Shown here: positions 8,749 through 17,461 of the stretch, in pieces | How the letters are laid out: each line of letters begins with the position of its first letter | Position numbering within the stretch: the stretch's first letter is position 1 | From: Amycolatopsis acidicola | GTDB taxonomy: Bacteria > Actinomycetota > Actinomycetes > Mycobacteriales > Pseudonocardiaceae | Direction: 5' to 3' | Assembly (NCBI RefSeq): GCF_007713735.2 | Contig: NZ_VMNW02000061.1 | Location: 1-53,741, forward strand | DNA length: 53,741 nt | Made by a program: the position numbers and the translations under genes | The notes under the pieces: generated by a model | What the model saw: the letters and a program-made list of their open reading frames with translations, nothing else | Told to the model about the DNA's origin: nothing | Database searches by the model: none

Positions 8749-11532
8749 GTGGCAGCACGGACGAAGAAGACGGACGCCGGAGCGAACGGTGCCGGCCGTC
8801 GGCGGCTCGTGATCGTCGAGTCGCCCACCAAGGCCCGCAAGATTGCTCCGTATCTCGGCGGCGGGTACGTCGTCGAGTCGTCGGTGGGGCACATCCGTGA
8901 CCTGCCGCGCGGCGCCGCGGACGTGCCGGCCAAGTACAAGGGCGAGGCCTGGGCCAGGCTCGGCGTGAACGTCGACCACGACTTCGAGCCGCTCTACGTG
9001 GTGAGCCCGGACAAGAAGGCGAAGGTCACCGAGCTCAAGAGCCTGCTCAAGGACGCGGACGAACTGTTCCTCGCGACGGACCCCGACCGCGAGGGCGAGG
9101 CCATCGCCTGGCATCTGCTGGAGACCCTCAAGCCCAAGGTCCCGGTGCGGCGCATGGTGTTCCACGAGGTCACCGAGCAGGCCATCCAGGCCGCCGCGGC
9201 CGACACCCGCGAGCTCGACGCCGACCTGGTGGACGCGCAGGAGACCCGCCGCATCCTCGACCGGCTCTACGGCTACGAGGTTTCGCCGGTGCTGTGGAAG
9301 AAGGTCATGCCGAAGCTCTCGGCAGGCCGCGTGCAGTCGGTGGCGACCCGCGTCATCGTCGAGCGCGAACGCGAGCGGATGCGCTTCACGTCGGCCTCGT
9401 ACTGGGACATCGCCGCGACGATGGACGCCGGTGCCGACGCCACGCCCCGCTCCTTCCCGGCGCGGCTGATCGCGGTCGACGGTTCCCGGCTCGCCACCGG
9501 CCGTGACTTCGGTCCGGACGGGCAGCTCAAGTCATCCGCGAAGGACGTCAGGGTGCTCGCCGAGGCGGACGCGAACCGGCTCGCCGGCGCGCTGCGCAAC
9601 CAGGACTTCAAGGTCGCCAGCGTCGAGGAGAAGCCGTACACGCGGCGCCCGTACGCCCCCTTCATGACCTCCACGCTGCAGCAGGAGGCAGGCCGCAAGC
9701 TGGGGCTCTCTTCGGAGAACACCATGCGGACGGCGCAGCGCCTGTACGAAAACGGCTACATCACCTACATGCGTACGGACTCCACGACGCTGTCGGAGAC
9801 GGCGCTGACGGCCGCGCGTAACCAGGCCACCGACCTGTACGGCAAGGAGTACGTGTCGCCGAGCCCGCGGCAGTACACCCGCAAGGTCAAGAATTCGCAG
9901 GAAGCGCACGAGGCGATCCGGCCCGCCGGTGAGGTGTTCCGCACCCCCGGCCAGGTCGCGAGTGAGCTGCGGGCCGACGAGTTCCGGCTCTACGAGATGA
10001 TCTGGCAGCGCACGATCGCCTCGCAGATGGCCGACGCGAAGGGCACCACGATGTCGGTGCGCATCGTCGGCAGGGCGACCTCCGGCGAGGAGGTCACCTT
10101 CTCCGCCTCGGGCCGCACCATCACTTTCGCCGGCTTCCTCAAGGCGTACGTCGAGGCGGTCGACACCGAGAGCGGCGGCGAGGCCGACGACAAGCAGAAC
10201 AGGCTGCCGCGGCTGGTCGAGGACCAGGAGCTGACGGCGACCGAGCTGAACCCGGACGGCCACACGACCAGCCCGCCGCCGCGCTACAACGAGCCGAGCC
10301 TGGTCAACAAACTGGAAGAGCTGGGCATCGGCCGTCCGTCGACGTACGCGTCGATCATCAAGACGATCCAGGACCGCGGCTACGTCTGGAAGAAGGGCTC
10401 CGCGCTAGTCCCGTCGTGGGTGGCGTTCGCCGTGGTCGGCCTGCTGGAGCGGCATTTCGAGCGGCTCGTGGACTACGACTTCACCGCCGCGATGGAGGAC
10501 GAGCTGGACCGCATCGCCTCCGGTGACGAGCAGCGCACGAACTGGCTGTCGCGGTTCTACTTCGGCGGCGAGATGGGCGTGGACGGCTCGATCGGCCGCC
10601 TCGGCGGGCTGAAGAAGCTGGTCGGCACCGGCGTCGAGGACATCGACGCCAGGGAGATCAACTCGATCCCGCTGTTCACCGACAGCCAGGGCCGCACGGT
10701 GTACGTGCGCGTCGGCCGCTACGGCCCGTACCTCGAGCGCGAGGTGGACGGGCAGTCGCAGCGCGCGAACCTGCGCGAGAACATGCCGCCGGACGAGCTG
10801 ACCCCGGAGATCGCCGAGGAGCTGTTCGCGACGCCGCAGGAGGGCCGGTCGCTGGGCGTCGACCCGGTGAGCGGGCACGAGATCAAGGCGAAGGAAGGCC
10901 GGTTCGGCCCGTACGTCACCGAGGTCCTGCCCGAGCCGGAGGAGCCCGCGGACGGCAAGAAGACCAGCAAGGCCAAGAAGCCGAAGCCGCGCACGGGTTC
11001 GCTGTTCAAGTCGATGTCGATCGAGTCGGTCACGCTGGACGACGCGCTCAAGCTGCTGTCGCTGCCGCGGGTGGTCGGCAAGGACCCGGAGTCCGGGGAC
11101 GAGATCACCGCGCAGAACGGCCGCTACGGCCCGTACCTGAAGAAGGGCACGGACTCGCGTTCGCTGGAGACCGAGGCCCAGATCTTCGACATCACGCTGG
11201 ACGAGGCGTTGAAGATCTACTCGCAGCCCAAGCAGCGCGGGCGCCGCGGCGCGGCGAAGCCGCCGCTCAAGGAGCTCGGCAACGACCCGGCCACGGACAA
11301 GCCCATGGTGGTCAAGGACGGCCGGTTCGGCCCGTATGTCACCGACGGTGAGTACAACGCCACCCTGCGCAAGACCGACAGCATCGAGGACCTGACCCCC
11401 GAACGGGCGGCCGAGTTGCTGGCGGACAAGCGGGCGAAGGGGCCGGCGCCGAAGAAGAAGGCTCCGGCCAAGAAGGCCCCGGCGAAGACGGCCACGAAGA
11501 CCACCGCGAAGAAGGCGCCCGCGAAGAAGTAG
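8749..11532 (+). CDS. topA: DNA topoisomerase I (type IA)
   Basis: This enzyme relaxes negative supercoils by single-strand passage. The N-terminal TOPRIM domain starts at RRLVIVESPTKARKIAPYLG and contains the metal-binding DPDREGEAIAWHL. The active-site tyrosine is in ENGYITYMRTDSTT (Tyr near residue 340). As in mycobacterial TopA, the usual zinc fingers are replaced by a series of C-terminal Topo-C repeats, each with a GRFGPYV or GRYGPYL core, and the protein ends in a long Lys/Ala-rich DNA-binding tail. I prefer the GTG at 8749 because AGGAGAG lies about 9-10 bases upstream; an ATG at 8728 would add seven residues. Length (927 residues) fits the actinobacterial family. Confidence 0.97.
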   Translation: MAARTKKTDAGANGAGRRRLVIVESPTKARKIAPYLGGGYVVESSVGHIRDLPRGAADVPAKYKGEAWARLGVNVDHDFEPLYVVSPDKKAKVTELKSLLKDADELFLATDPDREGEAIAWHLLETLKPKVPVRRMVFHEVTEQAIQAAAADTRELDADLVDAQETRRILDRLYGYEVSPVLWKKVMPKLSAGRVQSVATRVIVERERERMRFTSASYWDIAATMDAGADATPRSFPARLIAVDGSRLATGRDFGPDGQLKSSAKDVRVLAEADANRLAGALRNQDFKVASVEEKPYTRRPYAPFMTSTLQQEAGRKLGLSSENTMRTAQRLYENGYITYMRTDSTTLSETALTAARNQATDLYGKEYVSPSPRQYTRKVKNSQEAHEAIRPAGEVFRTPGQVASELRADEFRLYEMIWQRTIASQMADAKGTTMSVRIVGRATSGEEVTFSASGRTITFAGFLKAYVEAVDTESGGEADDKQNRLPRLVEDQELTATELNPDGHTTSPPPRYNEPSLVNKLEELGIGRPSTYASIIKTIQDRGYVWKKGSALVPSWVAFAVVGLLERHFERLVDYDFTAAMEDELDRIASGDEQRTNWLSRFYFGGEMGVDGSIGRLGGLKKLVGTGVEDIDAREINSIPLFTDSQGRTVYVRVGRYGPYLEREVDGQSQRANLRENMPPDELTPEIAEELFATPQEGRSLGVDPVSGHEIKAKEGRFGPYVTEVLPEPEEPADGKKTSKAKKPKPRTGSLFKSMSIESVTLDDALKLLSLPRVVGKDPESGDEITAQNGRYGPYLKKGTDSRSLETEAQIFDITLDEALKIYSQPKQRGRRGAAKPPLKELGNDPATDKPMVVKDGRFGPYVTDGEYNATLRKTDSIEDLTPERAAELLADKRAKGPAPKKKAPAKKAPAKTATKTTAKKAPAKK

Positions 11533-11650
11533 CGTCTCGCGGACGGTAACCGGGCCCTTACCCGGATGGGCCAGTCGGATCGGCCGGTCGCCCACTACCC
11601 TGGGAGGGAAGCCTGCCTGGAGTGGAGGCCGGCCGACTACGAGGAGTGGT

Positions 11651-12160
11651 ATGAGTCCGTCCAAGGGCGACGCCGATTTTCATGACGGTACGCACGCCGG
11701 GACGTTCAGCGACGCGTTGTCCGGCTCGGCGAGTGGAGACGACTCCGACGACTTCCAGCTGACCAGGGTCGCCTCCCCGGTCCGGCCCGGCGGGTCGGCG
11801 ATCCCGGCGCAGGAAGAGCAGGGCACCGGTGGTTTCGGCGACTTCCTCGACGTCGACGCCCCGGAGCCGGACAGCACGCCGCCCGCGTCGCCGGCGCAGG
11901 GGGTTCCGCCCGCGCCGCCGCTGGGCATCCTGCCCCGCCAGCGCAGCCGCCCAGGGCTGCGTTCGATCAAACGCCCCTCGCTGCGGATGCCGCGGCTGCC
12001 GACGCCGAGGCTGGGCAGCACCGCGGGCCTCCGGCCCACGCGCCCGTCGAGCGGGTCCACCGGCGTCATCGTCGCGGTCGTGCTGATGATCGTCTTCGCG
12101 TTCGTCGCCATCGAATTCCTGTCGAGCCTGATCAGCAGCATTTCGGGGCTGTTCAACTAA
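11651..12160 (+). CDS. Proline-rich protein with one C-terminal membrane helix
   Basis: I do not recognise this 169-residue protein. Residues 1-120 are polar and low-complexity, first acidic (many Asp, Ser), then Pro-rich, then basic (RSRPGLRSIKRPSLRMPRLP). A single hydrophobic helix (TGVIVAVVLMIVFAFVAIEFL, about residues 136-156) is followed by a short tail. It is therefore probably tail-anchored with the disordered part in the cytoplasm. AGGAG 6 bases before the ATG supports the start. It lies between topA and the MFS fusion and has a TACCCT box at 11596-11601 that could be its own -10. Confidence 0.65.
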   Translation: MSPSKGDADFHDGTHAGTFSDALSGSASGDDSDDFQLTRVASPVRPGGSAIPAQEEQGTGGFGDFLDVDAPEPDSTPPASPAQGVPPAPPLGILPRQRSRPGLRSIKRPSLRMPRLPTPRLGSTAGLRPTRPSSGSTGVIVAVVLMIVFAFVAIEFLSSLISSISGLFN

Positions 12161-12239
12161 CCCATACGAGCAACTCTCAGGAGTCCGGAGCTACCCTGGC
12201 GACACCGGTCCGGGGACCCGATGGCAGATGCCCTGACGG

Positions 12240-14348
12240 ATGGCCGGTGCCACAGCGATGAGCGGGGTGGGTCGGATCAGCGAGGGCGTACAGACGAAAC
12301 CCGACGTGGAGGCTCAGGCCGCCCGTGACGGGTCGACGATCTACCGTGCCCGCAGGGTGCTGGCGATCCGGCCGTTCCGGCGCCTGTGGGGCGTCACCTA
12401 CCTGTGCAGTGTCGCCGACTGGCTGACCCTGCTGGGCGTCACGAGCCTCGCCACGAAGCTGACGTCGAACTACACGGCGCAGAACTTCGCGTTCACCGGT
12501 GTGCTGCTGGCGAACCTGCTGCCGGGCCTGATCTTCGCCCCGTTCGGCGGGCTGCTCGCGGACCGGTTCGACCGGCGCAAGGTCATGTTCGTCGCGGACC
12601 TGCTGCGCTGCGGGTTCATCGTGTCCATCGCGTTCGTCGGCACCGGCTGGTGGCTCTACATCGCCAGCTTCCTGGCCAGCGCCAGCGCGATGATGTGGAT
12701 CCCGTCGAAGGACGCCGCGGTGCCGAACCTGCTGCGCAGACCGGACCAGGTGGAGACGGCGAACCAGCTCGGCATGGTGATGACCTACGGGCTGGCCGTG
12801 CTCTCCGCGGGTGCGCTCTATTCGGTGCTCACCGGCGTCAGCACCACGCTGCACCTGCCGCCGAACCTGTTCGGCGAGCTGGGTTTCGCCAAGGTCATCG
12901 TGGTGCTGATCGGCTGTCTGTACCTGACCAGCGCGATCCTCATCATCACCCGGATCCCGGAGCTGTCGCGGCGGGTGAGCTCGGCCGAAGCCGCCACCGA
13001 GGCGAAGAAGAAGGAAGAGGCGGAGGAGCCGAAGCCGGGCTTCTCGGCCCTGGTCCGTGACGGCGTGAAGTTCGTGCGCAGCACTCCGCTCGTGCGGGGG
13101 CTGCTGATCGGCGCGGCCGGCGCGTTCGCCGCCGGTGGCGCCGTTGTCGGCTCAGCCAAGCCGTATTCGTCCAGTTTGCTCGCCGGTGACTCGGCCTGGG
13201 GTCTGCTGCTGGTGGCCGTGTTCGTCGGGCTGGCCACCGGGATGGCGGGCGCGCCGAAGCTGTCCCGGCGGCTGCCGCACGACAGGTTGTTCGGCATCTC
13301 GATCGTGCTCGCCGGACTGGCGCTGATGCTGGTCGCGGTGTCCCCGCATCTGGCCGTCTCGCTGGTGGCCGTCGCCATCGTCGGCGCCTGTGCGGGCGCG
13401 GCGTTCCTGACCGGCGTGACGATCATCGGCTCGCAGGTGGACGACTCGATCCGCGGCCGGATCAACGCGATCTACCAGTCGATGATGAAGATCATCGTGT
13501 TCGGCTCCACCGCGGTGGTGCCGCTGCTGATCGGTCTCACCAAACCGCGCACGGTCACCGTGTGGGGCAGCCCGATCATCATCGACGGCACCCGCCCGGT
13601 GATGCTCGGCGGCGGCATCCTGGCCGCGGTCGTCGGCATCATCGCGTACCGGCAGATGGACTCGCGGCATCCCGAGACGATCATGGCGGACCTGCGGAAC
13701 GTCATTCGCCGTCGGCCGCGCCGGGCGAACGGCCTGCTCATCGCGCTGGAGGGCACGACGGCGGCGGACACCGCGAACCAGGCCGCGAGGTTGTCGGCTT
13801 GGCTCCGCGAGGTGGGTTCGCGGCCGGTGGTGCTGGCCGCGGACCCGGCATTGGACGACAAGCGGCTGACCAAACTGGTCAGCGGCGCTTCGCTGAACGG
13901 AGCGCGCGCGCAGGCGTTGGCCGCGGCGGCGGTCCGAGCCGACATCGTCGAGCGGGACGTGCAGCCGGCGCTGGACGGCGGGTCGATCGTGGTGATGGAA
14001 CGGTTCGTGGACTCGCCGCTGGCGCATCTGTCCGCGGTCGCGGGGCTGGACGCGAAGGAACTGGAAGGGCTGGCGGACTGGGCCACCGGCCGGTTGCGCC
14101 CGGACGTCACGGTGCTGCTCGACGCCGACCCCGGCGGAGCGCCGCCTGGGCCGGTCTCGATCGAGGACCAGTGGCGGGTGCAGAACCTGCTCAGCGAAAT
14201 GGCCGCGGCCGACCCGGACCACTACGTGGTGGTCGACGGCGACGGCAGCGAGGACGAAGTCGCCGAGCGCGTGCAGACGGCGGTGCGGGCCGTACTGGTG
14301 GGGCGCCGATCCGGACTGGCGCCGATCGAAGAGGTCGTGGAGGCCTGA
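12240..14348 (+). CDS. MFS transporter fused to a degenerate dTMP-kinase-like domain
   Basis: Residues 35-480 form a major-facilitator transporter: about twelve hydrophobic helices with the loop motif GGLLADRFDRRKV between helices 2 and 3. From about residue 495 the sequence aligns with thymidylate kinase (LLIALEG, then VERDVQPALDGGSIVVMERF, LRPDVTVLLDADPGG and AAADPDHYVVVDG). The same MFS/dTMP-kinase fusion beside topA and holB is known in Streptomyces. Here the P-loop reads EGTTAADTANQ, lacking the Gly-Lys-Ser/Thr that bind phosphate, and the DR motif is ER. Kinase activity is therefore unlikely. An internal ATG at 12258 is an alternative start. The stop codon is directly followed by the holB GTG. 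The transported substrate is unknown. Confidence 0.8.
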   Translation: MAGATAMSGVGRISEGVQTKPDVEAQAARDGSTIYRARRVLAIRPFRRLWGVTYLCSVADWLTLLGVTSLATKLTSNYTAQNFAFTGVLLANLLPGLIFAPFGGLLADRFDRRKVMFVADLLRCGFIVSIAFVGTGWWLYIASFLASASAMMWIPSKDAAVPNLLRRPDQVETANQLGMVMTYGLAVLSAGALYSVLTGVSTTLHLPPNLFGELGFAKVIVVLIGCLYLTSAILIITRIPELSRRVSSAEAATEAKKKEEAEEPKPGFSALVRDGVKFVRSTPLVRGLLIGAAGAFAAGGAVVGSAKPYSSSLLAGDSAWGLLLVAVFVGLATGMAGAPKLSRRLPHDRLFGISIVLAGLALMLVAVSPHLAVSLVAVAIVGACAGAAFLTGVTIIGSQVDDSIRGRINAIYQSMMKIIVFGSTAVVPLLIGLTKPRTVTVWGSPIIIDGTRPVMLGGGILAAVVGIIAYRQMDSRHPETIMADLRNVIRRRPRRANGLLIALEGTTAADTANQAARLSAWLREVGSRPVVLAADPALDDKRLTKLVSGASLNGARAQALAAAAVRADIVERDVQPALDGGSIVVMERFVDSPLAHLSAVAGLDAKELEGLADWATGRLRPDVTVLLDADPGGAPPGPVSIEDQWRVQNLLSEMAAADPDHYVVVDGDGSEDEVAERVQTAVRAVLVGRRSGLAPIEEVVEA

Positions 14349-15536
14349 GTGAGCGTCTGGGCTGAGCTGGTCGGGCAGGAGCCTGCAGTCGAAGTCCTCT
14401 CCGCGGCGAGTGCCGCCGCGGCGAAAATCGTTGCGGGAGAACAGGTTTCCTCCGCCGCGATGACCCACGCGTGGCTGCTCACCGGACCGCCGGGCTCGGG
14501 GCGTTCGGTCGCGGCGAGGACGTTCGCGGCGGCGTTGCAGTGTTCGACGGGCACCGGGTGCGGCCAGTGCACGGGGTGTCGCACGGCGTTGCACGGCACC
14601 CACGCCGACGTGCGGATGGTGGTCCCCGAAGGACTGTCCATTTCGGTCGCCGAGATGCGCGCGCTGGTGCAGGCCGCGGCCCGCCGTCCGTCCACCGGGA
14701 ACTGGCGCGTGGTGGTCATTTCCGACGCCGACAGGCTGACCGAGGGAGCGTCGAACGCGCTCCTCAAGGCGGTCGAGGAGCCGCCGGAGCGCACGGTTTT
14801 CCTGCTGTGCGCGCCTTCGGACCACCCCGAGGACGTGTCGGTCACGATCCGCTCGCGGTGCCGCCTGGTGAACCTGCGGACGCCGCCGCCGGAAGCGATC
14901 GCGCGCGTGCTCGTCGAGCGCGACGGCATCGATCCGGAGCTGGCGCAGTGGTCGGCGGCGGTGTGCGGCGGGCACGTCGGGCGCGCCCGGCGGCTGGCCA
15001 CGGACGAAAACTCGCGCAAGCGCCGGGAAACCGTGCTGCGGATCCCGCTCGGGCTGCGCCGTCCCGCCGACGTTTTCGCTTGTGCCGACGAGCTGATCGC
15101 CGCGGCGGAGGGCGACGCGAGCGAAGAGAGCAAGGCGCGCGACGAGGACGAGAAGGCGGAGCTGCGCAACGCGATGGGCGGCGACGCCACCGGGAAGGGC
15201 GTGGCCGGCGCGAAGCGTGCGGCCGAGGCCGCGGTGAAAGCGTTGGAGAAGAAGCAGAAGTCGCGCGCCACGCGTACGCAGCGGGACACTTTGGACCTCG
15301 CGCTGGTGGACCTCGCGGGCTTCTACCGCGACGTGCTGGTCACCGGCAGCGGCGCGCGGGCCGTGCTGAACCACCCCGACTACGAGTCGGATGTCCGCGA
15401 AGCAGCCCGGCACTGGACGGCGGAAGCCACCTTGCGGCGCCTCGAAGCCGTGCTCGCCTGTCGTGAAGCGATCCTCTGGAACGTGAAGCCGCGCATCGCC
15501 GTGGAAGCGATGGTCACGGCTTTGCGCCACGGCTGA
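14349..15536 (+). CDS. holB: DNA polymerase III delta' subunit
   Basis: The 395-residue clamp-loader subunit starts with SVWAELVGQEPAVEVL and has the AAA+ features of delta': Walker A GPPGSGRS (with Arg in place of the usual Lys, which is common in this non-hydrolysing subunit), the zinc-binding set CGQCTGC, the sensor region SNALLKAVEEPP and the SRC motif IRSRC. The Lys/Glu-rich segment around residues 255-305 is a charged linker before the C-terminal collar domain. The GTG start directly abuts the stop of the upstream fusion gene, so the two are translationally linked. A bidirectional terminator follows. Confidence 0.93.
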   Translation: MSVWAELVGQEPAVEVLSAASAAAAKIVAGEQVSSAAMTHAWLLTGPPGSGRSVAARTFAAALQCSTGTGCGQCTGCRTALHGTHADVRMVVPEGLSISVAEMRALVQAAARRPSTGNWRVVVISDADRLTEGASNALLKAVEEPPERTVFLLCAPSDHPEDVSVTIRSRCRLVNLRTPPPEAIARVLVERDGIDPELAQWSAAVCGGHVGRARRLATDENSRKRRETVLRIPLGLRRPADVFACADELIAAAEGDASEESKARDEDEKAELRNAMGGDATGKGVAGAKRAAEAAVKALEKKQKSRATRTQRDTLDLALVDLAGFYRDVLVTGSGARAVLNHPDYESDVREAARHWTAEATLRRLEAVLACREAILWNVKPRIAVEAMVTALRHG

Positions 15537-15537
15537 A

Positions 15538-15567
15538 GCCGGGACGCTCTCGAAGGAGCGCCCCGGC
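15538..15567. terminator. Bidirectional hairpin between holB and the surface-protein gene
   Basis: GCCGGGACGCTC pairs with GAGCGCCCCGGC (11 of 12 bases) around a 6-base loop. It lies between two convergent genes, so it can serve both. There is no clear T run. Confidence 0.65.
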
Positions 15568-15573
15568 CCGCCC

Positions 15574-17211
15574 TCACTTCTCGCGTGGGAACGGCGAAGG
15601 CTTCACGGCGGCCGGCCTGCGGCGACGGTTCGGCATACCCGCCACCAGGATCACGCCGAGCAGCAGCATTCCCGTGCCCGTCCAGAAGAGTGGCACAGCG
15701 GAGTACGCGCCGGCCGTGTACGCCAGCTTCTGCGGGACGCCGGGCGCGGCGTTGCCCACGGGCGTCACGGGGTTGGCCGTGCCGCAGACGACGCCGCCCG
15801 TCGGCGCGTACGCCCGGCCGATCTGCTCACCCAGCGAAAGCTGGGCGAGCGACGAAGGCAGCGAGTCGGCCGTGCCGGCGGGCAGCATGCTCTTCAGGCC
15901 GGAGGTGGGCAGCACCTGCAGGTCGAGCAGGCGGGCCGAAGCGCCGAGCTGGTAGCCGTCGAACGGGTTGGTCAGCTGCTGCGAGTTCTGGTTCAGCTCG
16001 CCGATGCTCAACCGCAGCACGCCGAGGTCCAGCACGTTCCCGGTGGTGTTGTTGACCTGCTGCAGGCCCTTGTCCGCGGTCGCGACCAGGCCGCCGACGA
16101 CGGGCAGGTTCTCCACCGGGCCGAACAGTTTGGTCAGCCCGTCCAGCGGCAGCCCGATCGGGATGTCCTTGGTGGGGTGCGCGGCGTCGAGGGTGTAGAG
16201 CACCTGGCCCTGCCGCTCGATGGTGATCACCGGGGCGGAGTACTCGACCTTCGAAGTGGCCTTGTCGCCGGTCGAGGTGACCTTCAGGGTGGGCTGGCTG
16301 GCGACCTTGAGCGTCAGCTCCAGCGGGGTGCCCTTGAGAAGTTCGATGTCGGCGGCTTGCAGCGTGGACACCGACTGCACGGCCTTCTTGTCCGAGCCGG
16401 GGATGTCCACCAGCTGCATCACCGAACGCGAAGACAGCGTGTTGTTCAGGCTCAGCAGCGAGTTCGTGCCGTCGGCCGACGTCTGCCCGCCGCCGCTGAG
16501 CAGGCCGCCGAGTGACTGCAGGCCCTTGGTCGCGTCGAAGCCGCTCGCCAGTGCCGGCAGGTTGGTCAGGCTGTCGAGCGGGAGGTTCGGCAGCGAGGGG
16601 ATGACGTTGAGCAGTGAAAGGTTCGCCACCGACGTGCTCGCGTCGGAGATCGTGCCGACACACGGGCCGAGCGTGTCGCTCCAGCGCGCGTGCACCTGCC
16701 CGTTGAGCAGGCCCACGTTCAGCAGCGGGTTCTGCGGCGCGGTGATCCCGCCGGAGAGGCCGTTCTTGTTGTCCGGCGGCGCTGTCTGCACCAGGCTGCC
16801 CGGCGCCTGCGGCGAGTTCCCCTCGACGGCGAGGCCGAGCGGCGAGGACTGCGCGATCGACTTCTCGTAGCTGAGGTACGCCTCGGAGTTCGCCTGCGCG
16901 CTGGAGAGCCCCATGCCCGCTTCGAGCGCCGACTGCTTGGGCAGGTTCTCGCCGTAGCCGGGCAGGATCGTGTTCGTGGTGACCGCGTTGGGCAGCAGGC
17001 GAAGCACGCCGAGCGCGGCCGCCGCGTCACCGACCGCGTGGCCGAGCGGCTGCGGGCCGATCGGGGCCGAGATCGGCGCTTGACCCGTGCCGGCTGGCTG
17101 CGGGATCGGTGTCGTGGGGATCGTCGAATCCGCGACCGCCGGTGTCGCCGACAGCACGACGAAGGCAGCGGTCACCGGCAGAGCCAGCGCACGAGACAGA
17201 CGTTGACGCAT
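15574..17211 (-). CDS. Large secreted, C-terminally membrane-anchored surface protein
   Basis: The 545-residue protein has a signal peptide (basic start, hydrophobic LALPVTAAFVVLSATPAVA, cleavage near residue 27). A long Ser/Thr/Asn/Leu-rich extracellular part follows, and near the end a membrane helix (AVPLFWTGTGMLLLGVILVA) is followed by a basic cytoplasmic tail (NRRRRP). That layout places it on the cell surface. The body has many short beta-like segments and leucine-rich stretches such as LNVIPSLPNLPLDSLTNLPA, but no domain I recognise. Only two or three Cys are present. It is probably monocistronic. Function is unknown. Confidence 0.8.
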   Translation of the reverse strand: MRQRLSRALALPVTAAFVVLSATPAVADSTIPTTPIPQPAGTGQAPISAPIGPQPLGHAVGDAAAALGVLRLLPNAVTTNTILPGYGENLPKQSALEAGMGLSSAQANSEAYLSYEKSIAQSSPLGLAVEGNSPQAPGSLVQTAPPDNKNGLSGGITAPQNPLLNVGLLNGQVHARWSDTLGPCVGTISDASTSVANLSLLNVIPSLPNLPLDSLTNLPALASGFDATKGLQSLGGLLSGGGQTSADGTNSLLSLNNTLSSRSVMQLVDIPGSDKKAVQSVSTLQAADIELLKGTPLELTLKVASQPTLKVTSTGDKATSKVEYSAPVITIERQGQVLYTLDAAHPTKDIPIGLPLDGLTKLFGPVENLPVVGGLVATADKGLQQVNNTTGNVLDLGVLRLSIGELNQNSQQLTNPFDGYQLGASARLLDLQVLPTSGLKSMLPAGTADSLPSSLAQLSLGEQIGRAYAPTGGVVCGTANPVTPVGNAAPGVPQKLAYTAGAYSAVPLFWTGTGMLLLGVILVAGMPNRRRRPAAVKPSPFPREK

Positions 17212-17328
17212 GCGTGAAGTCCTCCACGAACGAGCAGGGCCGGGCCGCTGTGACCGGCGTCAAACAGACTAACGAGGACGGGGGTGGATGGTGACGTGGG
17301 CCATGCCGCTACACTTGATTCTGCGTTC

Positions 17329-17402
17329 GCCGCCTTAGCTCAGTCGGCCAGAGCGGCTCACTCGTAATGAGCAGGTCAGGGGTTCGATTCCCCTAGGCGG
17401 CT
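17329..17402 (+). tRNA. tRNA-Thr, anticodon CGT
   Basis: A full cloverleaf can be drawn: acceptor stem GCCGCCT/AGGCGGC, anticodon stem GCTCA/TGAGC with loop CTCGTAA (anticodon CGT, reading ACG), and T stem AGGGG/CCCCT with loop TTCGATT. The discriminator is T and the CCA end is not encoded. A TACACT box at 17310-17315 could be its -10. A tRNA-Thr beside holB is also found in mycobacteria. Confidence 0.97.
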
Positions 17403-17411
17403 CCGGCGAAC

Positions 17412-17447
17412 ACCAGGGCCTCCCCGGATTTGCGGGGAGGCCCTGGT
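17412..17447. terminator. Strong terminator after tRNA-Thr
   Basis: A 15-bp perfect stem beginning ACCAGGGCCTCCCCG closes a 6-base loop (GATTTG), with TTCGTTTT after it. It ends the tRNA transcript and, read on the other strand, could also end the P450 operon. Confidence 0.9.
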
Positions 17448-17461
17448 TCGTTTTCCGGGTC

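Noticed and set aside
12177..12854. 225-codon minus-strand frame opposite the start of the MFS fusion
   Set aside because: It is antisense to well-defined transporter helices and has no homology signal.
17412..17460. Attachment site at the 3' end of tRNA-Thr
   Set aside because: No second copy of the tRNA end is visible in the window and no integrase is near; the sequence is a simple terminator.
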